DNA from: Sabellastarte sp. h YS-2021
Taxonomy: Eukaryota > Annelida > Polychaeta > Sabellida > Sabellidae
Assembly: GCA_964017235.1 (NCBI GenBank)
Contig: OZ024929.1
Span: forward strand, 17,171,464-17,235,463
Length of the DNA: 64,000 nucleotides
Direction of reading: 5' to 3'
In this document: positions 23,001-34,170 of the stretch, in pieces
Numbering within the stretch: position 1 is the first letter of the stretch
Layout: each line of letters starts with the position of its first letter
Program-made: the position numbers and the translations under genes
Notes under the pieces: generated by a model
The model's database searches: none
What the model was told of the DNA's origin: nothing
The model's input: the letters and a program-made list of their open reading frames with translations, nothing else

Positions 23001-23296
23001 ATAATTTTTTTTCCTTGTAAGCAGGTCAAATTACATGACTCTGAAATTCTCTTATTCTTAACTCTGATTCTACTGATGCTTTCAAAAATTCAAGGATCGT
23101 AAATGGTGTATAAATATGTATATGTAGTCTTAAAATAATTTTTGAAGCAACAGTAGATATATATGTTTGAATTCTTCTGAATCTGAAGTACAGCCAGAAT
23201 TAGTAGATATAGAAGGGCAGAGACTTTGAGACATGAGTAGTTTAAGTATACAGTGTTTCAACTGGACCCTATGGTGAAAAGATGCTTTGTAAAATA

Positions 23297-23440
23297 ACAA
23301 TGCGGTCACCCATCCCAGTACTAATGTAGCCCATTGCCGCTTAATTTCACAGAACAGACAGATACTCATCACACTGTGCTACAATTCATGAAAGTCTGGA
23401 GACACTGATTCCTAGAAGCGCCAGCCTTGCTAGAGCTCAG
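23297..23440 (-). repeat. 5S-rRNA-like SINE, copy 2
   Basis: The - strand reads AATTAAGCGGCAATGGGCTA, then TTAGTACTGGG and ATGGGTGACCGC. Upstream of the 5S-like part it shares GTCTCCAGACTTTCATGAA with the copies at 36064 and 45788. It lies just past the 3' end of the WxxW-like gene. Confidence 0.7.
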
Positions 23441-23635
23441 GCTTAAAAATGATAACTACACCCTTATGTCATGAAATTTAATTTAACTTCTCAAGAGATG
23501 GGTGTAACACTCAGAAAAGTGGTAGAAGAACAAATCATAGAGAAACCACAACGGAGGCACCTCAAGCACAGTCCTCAAACGCTACTGAAAGAGAACACTG
23601 TAGAAATCCCTTTAGTAAAAGTAAATAATAGATTA

Positions 23636-23900
23636 TTGTATTGAATTGTATTGTGTATTTATACTCGGCACAATATTTCCATGTACCACAGGACTCATAA
23701 CACTATTTCACCCATCCGACTGCACATGTACGGCCCAACTCTCAAATTACTGACATTCCCATAACTGAAAGACAGCGTCTCAAGGATGACCACTTATCAA
23801 TATCCTTGAGGTTCTTTAACCTGCCATTGGGGATAGAACCCAATGACAGAGGACCACCATTTTAAGTGGTCATCTGAGCCAGATCCTTAAGGTGGATTTT
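23636..23900 (-). repeat. SINE family C, reverse copy
   Basis: The complement matches 37280-37530: 'GATGACCACTTAAAATGGTG', the 'TTGGGTTCTATCCCC' phrase, 'GACGCTGTCTTTCAGTT', and a tail with TATAAATACACAATACAA. The tRNA-like head is missing. Confidence 0.65.
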
Positions 23901-24680
23901 ACACAAAGAGACTGGTTGTGAAAAAAAGGTTTTTAGATCCCATTTCAGACTGTGAAAAATGGCCTTCAGGGGAATATGAGTCATTGAGAATCACCCTGGT
24001 TATGTATTTTATGTGTCTCTGTGACCACTAATCTAATTGATATTCTCATTTTGGATAAAGTATCATTTACTTGAATAAAAAGTATATATTTTTGTCTACC
24101 ATGGCACTGTTGTCAAAATCTGTTTGTGAGATAGAAAGTGCATAAAATGTTTGCATAATGGACGGTGAATTAAGTGGAAAACAAGTTTATGATGGATTTC
24201 TTAGAGAACACATATCTAGTTTGTTTATTAAACTAAATATTAGATAATATAGATGTTTTGACAGTAAAGATTTTAACTTTCTTTTTTATTTCTTTTTTTC
24301 TTAATTAACACGTTTGTGTGTATTCTGTGTTAATTTCTTTTCCATTTTGGTTTTTACAACTTGCACAGGCCAGCCGATAAAATGCCCATTTGATACTTAG
24401 TTTTTGTTAAAAAATATTCACGGATTAATAGCTGTTATATGATTACTATTATTGGGACTCATTTAAGTCTATGATCTTTGTTGCTCTTCAACAACAAAAC
24501 TTGCTTACAATATTTATTTTCATTTTTGTAAGCTTGCATATTGTTCATCTACACATCCCGTACTAATCTTAGGCAGATTTTGATAGGGTTTAAATCTCTT
24601 TATTTACAGGCTGAGTTTTGTTTAGGCTAGTTTATTTGGTTTATTTTGGTTTTACATAATGCCCAGGACCTTTGTATCAG
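23901..24680. other. intergenic, nothing recognised
   Basis: AT-rich, no coding signal and no repeat that I can name. Confidence 0.5.
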
Positions 24681-24685
24681 ATATA

Positions 24686-24830
24686 TGTCACAGTGGAGAC
24701 TCTGATTGCCGATCAGAGTTTCCACTACTGGAGATGCCGATCTGTTATTTAAGGGTTGTAATTGCTATTTCCATTAGGGGAAACTCTGATCGGAGTCTCC
24801 ACCAGTGGAATTGCCGATTCCCCTGGCCGA
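24686..24830. repeat. compound inverted repeat (GGAGACTCTGAT family)
   Basis: The left half is itself palindromic (GTGGAGACTCTGAT pairs with ATCAGAGTTTCCAC). The right half (GGGGAAACTCTGATCGGAG, then TCTCCACCAGTGG) repeats the same words in inverse order. Probably a small foldback element. Confidence 0.55.
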
Positions 24831-25270
24831 AAGGAAATCCATCAAAATCATTAAGTCACATTATTTATTCTTGGTCTGAGACAAATAAATACAAGATAGT
24901 ATACTTTTAGTTGTTCTCTTGTTGGATTGCAAGAAGACGTATCAGATTAAGCATGAAAGTGTACAAGATAAATGAAAACTTCACAACTGCAATATACATT
25001 AAAGGAATTAACTGCTCAGGACACAGATATTCATAAAAGTACGTAAAGCATGCAAGGGAACAGTCATTTAAATCAGCAACAGATCATCAGTTGATTGCAT
25101 TTCACTGACCATCACCTCATTCCATTTTATCCTAACTTCAAGGGGAACAATCATTTCTAAGTCAAGCCTAGTAGATCAAAAGTTAGCATCTGGTGGATAC
25201 TATGGATTTCGCTTTGTTACGCCGCCGCTGCTGCAGTGTGTAGAGAGATTTCACCTTTACCGCTCTAACA
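24831..25270. other. intergenic, nothing recognised
   Basis: No coding or repeat signal seen. Confidence 0.45.
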
Positions 25271-25274
25271 AAAA

Positions 25275-25560
25275 AATATTATAGCTAGCCTTACCAAATT
25301 TGCAGGATATGTTTATAACTATAAAATATTGCCTGGGAATATTTTTGGCCTCATTTTGAAAAACAAGATGGTCGCCACGGGTGTTTTATCGACTTTCAGC
25401 AACGACTTTTGTTGGCCCTCTAGAGCAAAGGGTATTATAGGTAGAGATCTCAAATTCGCAGGGTATGTTCCTTATTACAAAATCATGACTGGGAATATTT
25501 GTGGCCTCATTTTGAAGAACAAGATGGCCGCCATGGGCGTTTCTTTGTCAGTCATGAAAA
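25275..25560. repeat. leading degenerate units of the 147-bp array
   Basis: Two related blocks with 'CCTCATTTTGAARAACAAGA' followed by TGGYCGCCA, about 175 bp apart. They resemble the 18717-19985 element and lead directly into the regular array. Confidence 0.5.
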
Positions 25561-26870
25561 GTGTTTATATCTCCCTTATTATTGGTCCTAGAGTTTGGGG
25601 ATGGTAGACCAACCTATAGGAAATCATGGGCTGGGAATCTTTTGGTGTGGTCAGATTTGACCTTGGACCCCAGGATAGCCAAACTTAAAAGTGCTTATAA
25701 CTCACTTAGTATTGGTCGTACAGGTGTGGGATGGTAAACCAACCTATAGGAAATCATGGGCTGGGAATCGTTTGATGTGGTCAGATTTGACCTTGGACCC
25801 CTCCTTCAAGGTCAAATGAGGCTAGCCAAACTTAAAAGTGCTTATAACTCGCTTATTATTGGTCCTAGAGGTTTGGGATGGTAAACCAGCCTATAGGAAA
25901 TCATGGGCTAGGAATCTTTTGGTGTGGTCAGATTTCACCTTGGACCCCTCCTTCAAGGTCAAACGAGGATAGCCAAACTTAAAAGTGCTTATAACTCCCT
26001 TATTATTGGCTGTACAGGTTTGGGATGGTAAACCAACTTATAAAAAATCATTGGCTGGGAATCTTCTGGTGTGGTCAGATTTGACCTTGGACCCCTCCTT
26101 CAAGGTCAAATGAGGAGAGCCAAACTTAAAAGTGCTTATAAATCGCTTATTGTTGGTTGTACAGGTTTGGGATGATAAACCAACTTATAGGAAATCATGG
26201 GCTAGGAATCTTCTGGTACGGTCTGATTTCACCTTGGACCCCTCCTTCAAGGTCAAACGAGGATAGCCAAACTTAAAAGTGCTTATAACTCACTTATTAT
26301 TTGTCCTAGAGGTTTGCAATGTAAAACCAATTTATAGGAAATCATGGGGTGGGAATATTTTGATGTGGTCAGATTTCACCTTGGACCCCTCCTTCAATGT
26401 CAAACTAGGATACCAAAACTCAAAAGTGCTTATAACTTGCATATTATTGGTCGTAGAGGTTTGGGATGGTAAACCAACTTATAGCAAATCATGGGCTGGG
26501 AATCTTTTAGTGTGGTCGGATTTGACCTTGGGCACCTCCTTCAAGGTCAAACGAGGATATCCATAGCTAAAAGTGCTTATAACTTTCTTATTATTGGTCG
26601 TACAGGTTTGCAATGTGAAACCAACCTATAGGAAATCGTGGGCTAGGAATCTTTTGATGTGCTCAGATTTGACCTTGGGCCCCTCCTTCAAGGTCAAACG
26701 ACGATAGCCAAACTTAAAAGTGTTTATAACTTGCTTATTATTGGTCCTAGGGGTTTGTAATGTGAAACCAACTCATAGGAAGTCATGGGCTGGGAATCTT
26801 CTGATATTTTCAGATTTGACCTTGGGCCCCTCCTTCAAGGTCAAACGATGGTTCACTGGCTATTTTGAGT
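25561..26870 (+). repeat. 147-bp tandem array with TCAAGGTCA sites
   Basis: About nine units. The landmark GTGCTTATAA (or one-base variants) begins at 25691, 25838, 25985, 26132, 26279, 26426, 26573 and 26720, a spacing of 147 bp each time. The first unit is shorter because it lacks a 17-bp piece. Most units carry an inverted pair of extended nuclear-receptor half-sites, TTTGACCTTGG and TTCAAGGTCAAA, separated by about 8 bases. One long open frame through the array is a side effect of 147 being divisible by three. Confidence 0.9.
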
Positions 26871-28505
26871 TGTCTTTTCGGTGAATACAAATTTGCATCG
26901 GTTCTCCAATGCATAGGTCTAGTTGTATTTCTTTTACCCTTCCCTTTATATGTTACTCATGTTACAATTACAGACCTATATAGTGAAGTGCACAGTTACT
27001 TTGTCCCAGTATAAGCTAAGCTTTCTAGAATAGTAAAGTTATATGAAACAATATCATAATCTAGGATATTCTATTTTTATATCATAAAAGTTGAAATTTT
27101 AAAAACTGTAAACAATGACATAAACTTACGCTTTCTCCCAGTGTAAGCTTAGCTTTCTAGAATAGTGAAGTTATTTTACAAACTTTGATAACAAAAGATA
27201 TTATATAGTTCATATTATACTATTCATATGTTATTAATGGCATGTAGCTCATTATCAGCAAAACTTTCTGCAAACCTTCAGAATTAGCGTTTTATATTTT
27301 GTTGCAATAACCCCATATACAGTTTTAAGGATTTGTCAATAAAAGATTAATTTTTGAGAAATATTTCTATTTTGTTAACCATATAAGGTATGTAAATGAA
27401 CAATAACAATTTTCAAATGTATTAATCTGGGAATAATACTCAATTATAACTACAAATATCAATATGTAGATGGAAAAATCTTGGATTTGGCATTAACCTT
27501 TGAAATTATTGATACATGCACTCATTGCATAATTTACATGTTCTTGAGCTTTACAGAGGTGACAAAGGATTCTTTTACATTAACCTTACATTACATGTTT
27601 TATATACCTACTGTTACATGAAAATAACTGTGTTAAGAATATTCGTTTACTTTAACAGACAGAACTCCAGAGAAGGAGGGGGGAGCGTAGTCATACAGTC
27701 CACATGTATTACATTAATTAAAAAGGGCAACCAAGTGTACAGACATTTAGAACATTAAGAAAGCTGAATACTATGCAACCGTTATGAGGGCATTGTGAAA
27801 AGGTTTCCTGTGTGTGTCACAATGCACTCATTTATTCCCCTAATTAAAATAGTCAAAATTCAATTTACTTATTAAACCTTAGTTGTAAACCAGTGGCATT
27901 ACTCAACACATTGAAGCCTAAACCCAAGGCCAAAATGTGCAAATGCAAGGTCATAGAAGCAGGGTCAAACCCAGGGACAGAGGTCAAACTCGATACCAGA
28001 TACATGAGACCCCACTTATGGCAGTCCAGACCTAAGAACCTTCAATAAGTGTAACCAACAATAGGGATTAAGCACCATAAAACAAAATGGCCTGCACAGG
28101 TCAATCGAAATTTTAGGGGTTGAAATATTTTAACCCCTATAGCAAGATTTGGAATCCCTACTCAGATTGGTGATTACTATTGTGTTGGAGATTAACTGCA
28201 ACTTAACACTTGCATTGTACTTAATACTGATGTGGAGGGATTAACTCAAAGCAAAGCACGTGTATTCTGTTTAATTATTTATTTATGCTAAGTTTACATT
28301 TTTTGGCATGATTAACGGAAGGATTATTGTATCAAGTGTCATACAAAAATGAGTCTTTGTTTAGTTTCCTTTTGCCATTAATAGTAATATTCACATATGC
28401 ACATAAAATTGTACTATTTGTTAGGTTATATGGGTAAATGTTTATTTAAAAACTGTGCTAGTAAACACTTAAACATTGCTAATCACTTTGCCTACAAACA
28501 TGCAC
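26871..28505. other. intergenic, no gene recognised
   Basis: AT-rich. The phrase 'TAGCTTTCTAGAATAGT' (with variants) occurs near 27018 and 27148, an old local duplication. No coding signal. Confidence 0.5.
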
Positions 28506-28511
28506 ACGTGT

Positions 28512-28931
28512 AGAGTGGTGGACGGACATTTCAGACATGGACGTTTCGGCCTAGGACGTTCCGGCCTTGGACGTTTCGGACAGGCCTTTTTTCAGGGGTG
28601 GACGTTTCAGACAGATTTTTTTTTATAAAAAGTATTTTTTTATGTTCTGGCTTTTATTTTCACAAAAGAATGAGTGGTAAGAACATTTATTGTACATCAT
28701 TTTTGTCAACATTTATCACTTCAACTGAACATTTATCACAATAGTATACTTTAACTGAACAAATCCTGTCAATAGCATGACTGGTAAAAACACAAGATTC
28801 ATGAACATTGAAATGAGTATCAATTTAAATGTCTGGCTGACCTCCTCTCATATTGTGACTCACACCCCGAAGAAAATCTACTATGGACTTGCAGATTTTG
28901 CAAATTTTATAGCCCCCCCAAAAATTGTCTG
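28512..28931 (+). repeat. foldback element with GGACGTTTCGG repeats, left part
   Basis: The first 110 bp contain several tandem variants of GGACGTTTCGGCCTA. The same words occur in inverse orientation at 35663-35757, on the far side of the Ngaro-type element. The remaining 310 bp up to the insertion are unique here. With the Ngaro element removed, the host element would be about 515 bp with TIRs of about 100 bp. Confidence 0.65.
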
Positions 28932-29520
28932 CATTCCCAGGTCCCCCCAAGACAATGACAACCCAAATTGGGATTATATATTCTATTTATTCATCTAAAA
29001 TTGTTTGTATATGATAGTATATAGTATTGTTATACATGCAAATCATAAATACAATGTCACAGTTCGTATAATGAGTCACTGATACAAGGGGAACCCCCCC
29101 CCCCCAAGTATTCGCAATATAAAGTATAATCAGTGACTACCAGTTCCAAATCATAGCACTAAAATATTCATGAATGTTACATAGAATGTTCCATGCAAGT
29201 TCCTGTAGGTAAAATCCACAAAGTTCCAGTGATACAGCTCGAGGTGATGCTACTAGTACATGAAGCAAGAGCATAAACAAAGTCACAATGATGAAATTCA
29301 TTATGGCATTATAACATCCCAGTTCCTAAGGCCATCTGTAAACTTATGGCCCTATAAATCTATTATATCACTACAGACAGGACATCAGGCAGGCCAGCAC
29401 CCCAAGGTGAGCAAAGTCAGTGTGTGAATTCAATACAGTTAAACTTCCTCATGACCTTTATAAGGTCAATTACACAGTTCCAAGGTCAAATCACGCAGGT
29501 AAACAGAGTAAAAGACACCC
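28932..29520 (-). repeat. Ngaro split direct repeat B2
   Basis: Near-identical to 30194-30788. It includes a poly-C run at about 29093-29105 that is longer in the other copy. Two base differences were noticed (near 29366 and 29420). Confidence 0.9.
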
Positions 29521-29986
29521 CATCCTACAAAGGTGTAATTTAACCACCCAGCTGCACAACTAGGTAAAATGTCACAACACTCCATAACAGCAACTGCAGG
29601 CATGTCAACGAGGCAAGCTGTCTACAGAGGTAATCCAGAACCACGAACGACCTTCCAAGTCGGCACCCGGCAGGCAAATTCCATGACATACTAGTAGACT
29701 CAATATCCACACATAACGACGAAAGCAGACACAGAGAAAGGCAACCATGTGCCAGGCAACCAAGTGCCAGTCAACCAAGTGACAATGAAGAGCAACCAAG
29801 TGCTAGGTATCATAAACAGTTCACACAAAGGCAGATGCACATCACCATCCCATCAACAGGACCTTGACATCTTCCAGGAACCAGATCCACCTGCAACTAC
29901 AAGACAGTCTTAGTACCAGTGTCCTACTTACTTAGCCAAATGTACATAAAACATGGGAGGGACCAGGCCCAAAAAGCCAGGGTGGG
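29521..29986 (-). other. spacer inside the Ngaro 3' repeat block
   Basis: 466 bp between A2 and B2, found once in this window. It contains short repeated words such as CAACCAAGTG (three times, 29758-29792). No protein recognised. Confidence 0.5.
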
Positions 29987-30193
29987 TAAATAATTTAATG
30001 TGTCCTCGTGGTCGACCAAAGTCAAAGTGACAGAGAAACCCCAATCTGCAAGGCCACTGATGCGTTGACAAATCAAATTCCTGCTTACATCAAATGCCTG
30101 TTAACATCAAATGTGATACAAATGATAGTATACATACTAGTGCTAAGGTGGACCACAGGAATGAATACCTGTACACCTAGATGTACAGCCACA
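29987..30193 (-). repeat. Ngaro split direct repeat A2
   Basis: 207 bp, matching 35456-35662. It joins B1 directly, and this junction should equal the junction of the circular intermediate. Confidence 0.9.
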
Positions 30194-30788
30194 CATTCCC
30201 AGGTCCCCCCAAGACAATGACAACCCAAATTGGGATTATATATTCTATTTATTCATCTAAAATTGTTTGTATATGATAGTATATAGTATTGTTATACATG
30301 CAAATCATAAATACAATGTCACAGTTCGTATAATGAGTCACTGATACAAGGGGAACCCCCCCCCCCCCCCCCCAAGTATTCGCAATATAAAGTATAATCA
30401 GTGACTACCAGTTCCAAATCATAGCACTAAAATATTCATGAATGTTACATAGAATGTTCCATGCAAGTTCCTGTAGGTAAAATCCACAAAGTTCCAGTGA
30501 TACAGCTCGAGGTGATGCTACTAGTACATGAAGCAAGAGCATAAACAAAGTCACAATGATGAAATTCATTATGGCATTATAACATCCCAGTTCCTAAGGC
30601 CATCTGTAAACTTATGGCCCTATAAATCTATTATACCACTACAGACAGGACATCAGGCAGGCCAGCACCCCAAGGTGAGCAAAGTCACTGTGTGAATTCA
30701 ATACAGTTAAACTTCCTCATGACCTTTATAAGGTCAATTACACAGTTCCAAGGTCAAATCACGCAGGTAAACAGAGTAAAAGACACCC
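30194..30788 (-). repeat. Ngaro split direct repeat B1
   Basis: Partner of 28932-29520. It begins CATTCCCAGG and contains the longer poly-C run (about 30357-30373). It ends 22 bp from the recombinase stop. Confidence 0.9.
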
Positions 30789-30810
30789 AAACACCCAGTA
30801 GGAAGTAGGG

Positions 30811-31767
30811 TTAGAAAGCTAGGTGGGCACGAAAAGACTCAGCCACCCTAGCAGGTGCAGATGGAGAATTATGAACATATCTCCATACACATTGGGAGGT
30901 CCAGGTCCCCTGTGCCTGTATGTCTTGAATAGGAACCCCATGCTGAAAAGCCCAGGAGGCCCCCGCCCTTCTGAAATCATGAAAAGTAAGGGGTTTCACC
31001 AGCGCCAGAGCAGTGGAAACCTGCTTAAGATGCTTTCTGGCCATAGAATCAGTCAAAGGGGTAAGAGAACCAGCCACAGGGATCTGAAACAAAGGAGAAT
31101 CCTTATCAGCAGGGAATAAATCAAACATAGCCAGGATAGCCACCACTGGACACAAGGGGGACTGCCCCAGAGCAGGGATGGTGACAGAAGTCGTCTTACA
31201 TCTATCCTGCAATGTTTTGGTCCATTTTATAACAATAACAGCCTTAGAGTGACCAAAAATAACATCAGCCCTGCATAAATGTCTGGAGGGATCAAATGTA
31301 GCCACAGAGTGTGGCAGAATGTTTGACAACCTTAAAAATGAGAAAAAACAAAATGAATACAATGCTTGAAAGACTGGGATGTGACTAAATTGATAGCAGA
31401 CCTGTAAGATTTTTAACAGTAATGCGTCATCCAAGGTCAAAGTAATATGAGGTTGGAGAGGCCTGTTTATTCTGACAGCTTTTAAGAACAGAGGAATTCT
31501 ACTATCTGTCAAAATAGTCGTATTCAGACCATATACAACAAACATAGCCCTAATACCAGCAATATGATTGGTTATATTGGAAACCAACATACCATCTTGC
31601 AAGAGATGTTCCATGTATGCTAGTACATCCAGTGTAGTAGCCTGGGGCAGCGACAGCTGAGCCACGACCAAGAACCCCAAAAACCCTTTGAAATATCTGG
31701 TATATGCAGCAAGTGTAGCTGGTCTGTAACCTGAGAAAATGCGGGTACTGGCAGCACTGGCAAGCAT
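30811..31767 (-). CDS. Ngaro-type tyrosine recombinase (318 aa, intact)
   Basis: An open frame with the tyrosine-recombinase signature: Arg in FFSFLRLSN, the HxxR box in FHDFRRAGAS, and GTWTSQCVWRYV carrying the presumed nucleophilic tyrosine. The N-terminal core-binding region includes GYRPATLAAYTRYFKGFLGF. It would insert the circular cDNA. The frame is intact from its first Met to the stop and shares the same motif layout as the recombinase at 48782-49756. Confidence 0.88.
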   Translation of the reverse strand: MLASAASTRIFSGYRPATLAAYTRYFKGFLGFLVVAQLSLPQATTLDVLAYMEHLLQDGMLVSNITNHIAGIRAMFVVYGLNTTILTDSRIPLFLKAVRINRPLQPHITLTLDDALLLKILQVCYQFSHIPVFQALYSFCFFSFLRLSNILPHSVATFDPSRHLCRADVIFGHSKAVIVIKWTKTLQDRCKTTSVTIPALGQSPLCPVVAILAMFDLFPADKDSPLFQIPVAGSLTPLTDSMARKHLKQVSTALALVKPLTFHDFRRAGASWAFQHGVPIQDIQAQGTWTSQCVWRYVHNSPSAPARVAESFRAHLAF

Positions 31768-31804
31768 AGCTGTGGCGGCCCCAGGCTCTGGAATATAAAA
31801 TACA

Positions 31805-34168
31805 TCAAATACTGTAGTTTAACAATGTAAGATCCAAATGTGTATCCACCCATATGGGTTTTTGTATATATTGTGCTAATTTATGAACATTATCAGCAGT
31901 CTTGTCCCATCTAGAGAGCAAATCGGCTATTACATTCTTTGTACCATATACATGAGTGGTAATTAGTGTGATATTAAACATGGCTGTCAGGAGCCATACA
32001 TTACGGGCACAGGTGGCCAGAATGTCATCTCTAGCCCTACCAAAGTTAAGTGTGTCGACCACAGCCCTGTTATCACAAAATATGTGCACTCTGTTATTAG
32101 CCCAATTCCGGCCCCAAACCTTGAGGGCCACGACTATGTTTAACATCTCTAGATGTACGATATTATAACCCATAAAATCTTTAGGCAGAGCAAGTGCATA
32201 TACTTGATGGCCAAACACCCCCCCTAGTCCTGTAAGCGAAGCATCTAAAAATATTTCAGCTGCTACAGGCCTAATGTCATACATTGTGACGCCATTATAC
32301 TGAGTGAGGAAAGTGTTGAACCATTGTAAATCTTTAAAAAATGCAGGAGGAAGTGTGATAATTGTCTTATCAGCTTGTTCCCTGAGAACCTGCAGCATAC
32401 GATTGAGAAAGACCCTAGCAGGTTTAACACATTTGCTAACGTATAACAATGAACCCAGTAGTGACTGAAGCTTATTTTTGGTGCAAGTGGAATTTTTTGA
32501 CCAACTGTTACACATGTGCACAATTTCTTGCAATTTTTCTGGGGGAATACTGATGGTTCTATCAATAGTATTAAATAGTATCCCCAAGCAAATAGCCTGT
32601 GTAGAGGGTGGGTGAAGCTTCTTACTGCTAATATCCAAACCTAGCTGCTGGAGCAGATTCAAAAGGAAATGATAAGAGTTGTGTATTGTAGAGGGGAGGG
32701 CCGTATTTATTAGATCATCTATATAATTTAGCATTGAAGTATGACCATTATTACTCATTATATAACGAACTGCATCGCTGATTTTCATAAAGAAAAATGA
32801 ACCCAATTTGTACCCGAATGGCAGGGACAAATCAATGAAATATTTACCCTGGTGTTGGAGGCCTAAAAGATCTATATCCCCAGGATCTATGCGTATGTGT
32901 CGAAATGCTCTGCTTATGTTAACTTTGAAAATATTAGCAGCAGGTCCAATAGCATTCAACTGCTTCACAATTCTATCCACAGTGGGGTAATGCATGTCAA
33001 ATTCTGAACCCAAGTATATATTATTACTAACCCCGTCATTCACAGCTTGACCTTTAGGCCAACTAAGGTCAATGATGGTACGCCTAAGTTCAGACTGAGC
33101 CTTATCCCGAGTCATAAAAGGCGAGACGTGCAAAGTACAAGGTTTTTCATGAAAAGGACCAATCATAGCCCCAAATTTTAACTCCTCCTGTATATATTTG
33201 TCCACATGAGATGCATGTTCTTTAGCCGATGCATGGTTGTTCACAGTCTCACCTAATACACAATTTCTATCAAAATCCAGGGGAAACCCATATTGTATTA
33301 GGTCGATTAACTGCTGGTCCCAGTAATCTTTCAAATGATATCTCCAAGCCTCGACTTTGAGTTGTGTATTAACTGGAATCCTCAATCCCAAAAAATTGGG
33401 GAGGCCCGAGTGTCGTATCATTTTGTGAGCAGTAATAATGTCGGGGATGGATTCCCAATAAGTAGGATCACCAGTAAATAGCTTTATGGGAGACAAGGGA
33501 ACGCAACCAAAATCCACCCCATTTTGTTGTTTACACAGCCGATATTCTGCACAAGTAGGCGCCTCTGTGTTAATGGAGTCCCCAGCAAGCTGGGTACTGT
33601 CATTGCGTTCACCATTGCGTTCGCCATTGCGTTGGCCATTGCGTTCCCGACTGCGTTTGTTAGTACTCGCCAGGTTGCTGTGTAGAGCAAAAGGGGACTG
33701 ATCGAACGTGTTCTCAGCTTCTGTCTCCATTACCACGTCCTGTAAGGCCTGAAATCTGTTACTGAGTGGTAACTCCACAAGTGGACATAAATCTGTATTG
33801 GTGTATGCTTTAGGTACAGAAGTGTTAACATTTGTACATCTACTTAACACGGCCTCTGGCTGTTTGTTGACCTTAGCTGAGACAAACTGTTTAGCTAAAG
33901 GATTCAAACCCATGACCTTATTGCAGCGTTTGGTGTTGTTCTTAGCTGTGGGAACCTGTTGGACTTTCTGATTTCTAGAGTTTTTGATCTGGACTACTTG
34001 TGCATATGATTTTCCACTTTTGAAATTAGAAAAAGCCAATGCTCGTTGAAATTCTTGTCGAAGTGCATTCTTATCAAGATTGCATAACCTTTCTATGCTA
34101 TGTACCTGACATTTACTATTATATACAACCCTATCTGAGTGGGCACGCCCCCAATGTGACCTGCCCAC
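31805..34168 (-). CDS. Ngaro-type RT/RNase H protein (787 aa) with altered RT active site
   Basis: One uninterrupted frame. Residues 1 to about 200 are a basic, Asn/Lys-rich N-terminal region. The RT domain follows, with PLDFDRNCVLGE, VSPFMTRDK, RRTIIDLSWPKGQAVND, FKVNISRAFRHIRIDP, LSLPFGYKLGS and the YIDD box in MLNYIDDLI. RNase H has AEIFLDASLTGLGG, HLEMLNIVVALK, IFCDNRAVVDTL and VIADLLSRWD. The first RT catalytic aspartate is Asn here (KVN where the sister element has KID), which should abolish polymerase activity. Product length and the lack of stops are otherwise as expected of an intact element. Confidence 0.88.
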   Translation of the reverse strand: MGRSHWGRAHSDRVVYNSKCQVHSIERLCNLDKNALRQEFQRALAFSNFKSGKSYAQVVQIKNSRNQKVQQVPTAKNNTKRCNKVMGLNPLAKQFVSAKVNKQPEAVLSRCTNVNTSVPKAYTNTDLCPLVELPLSNRFQALQDVVMETEAENTFDQSPFALHSNLASTNKRSRERNGQRNGERNGERNDSTQLAGDSINTEAPTCAEYRLCKQQNGVDFGCVPLSPIKLFTGDPTYWESIPDIITAHKMIRHSGLPNFLGLRIPVNTQLKVEAWRYHLKDYWDQQLIDLIQYGFPLDFDRNCVLGETVNNHASAKEHASHVDKYIQEELKFGAMIGPFHEKPCTLHVSPFMTRDKAQSELRRTIIDLSWPKGQAVNDGVSNNIYLGSEFDMHYPTVDRIVKQLNAIGPAANIFKVNISRAFRHIRIDPGDIDLLGLQHQGKYFIDLSLPFGYKLGSFFFMKISDAVRYIMSNNGHTSMLNYIDDLINTALPSTIHNSYHFLLNLLQQLGLDISSKKLHPPSTQAICLGILFNTIDRTISIPPEKLQEIVHMCNSWSKNSTCTKNKLQSLLGSLLYVSKCVKPARVFLNRMLQVLREQADKTIITLPPAFFKDLQWFNTFLTQYNGVTMYDIRPVAAEIFLDASLTGLGGVFGHQVYALALPKDFMGYNIVHLEMLNIVVALKVWGRNWANNRVHIFCDNRAVVDTLNFGRARDDILATCARNVWLLTAMFNITLITTHVYGTKNVIADLLSRWDKTADNVHKLAQYIQKPIWVDTHLDLTLLNYSI

Positions 34169-34170
34169 TG

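Noticed and set aside
26279-26566. 95-aa ORF with internal repeats
   Set aside because: It lies wholly in the 147-bp array; a period divisible by three lets a frame stay open across units.
25561-26870. CRISPR-like array
   Set aside because: Units are contiguous with no unique spacers, and the DNA is clearly animal nuclear sequence.
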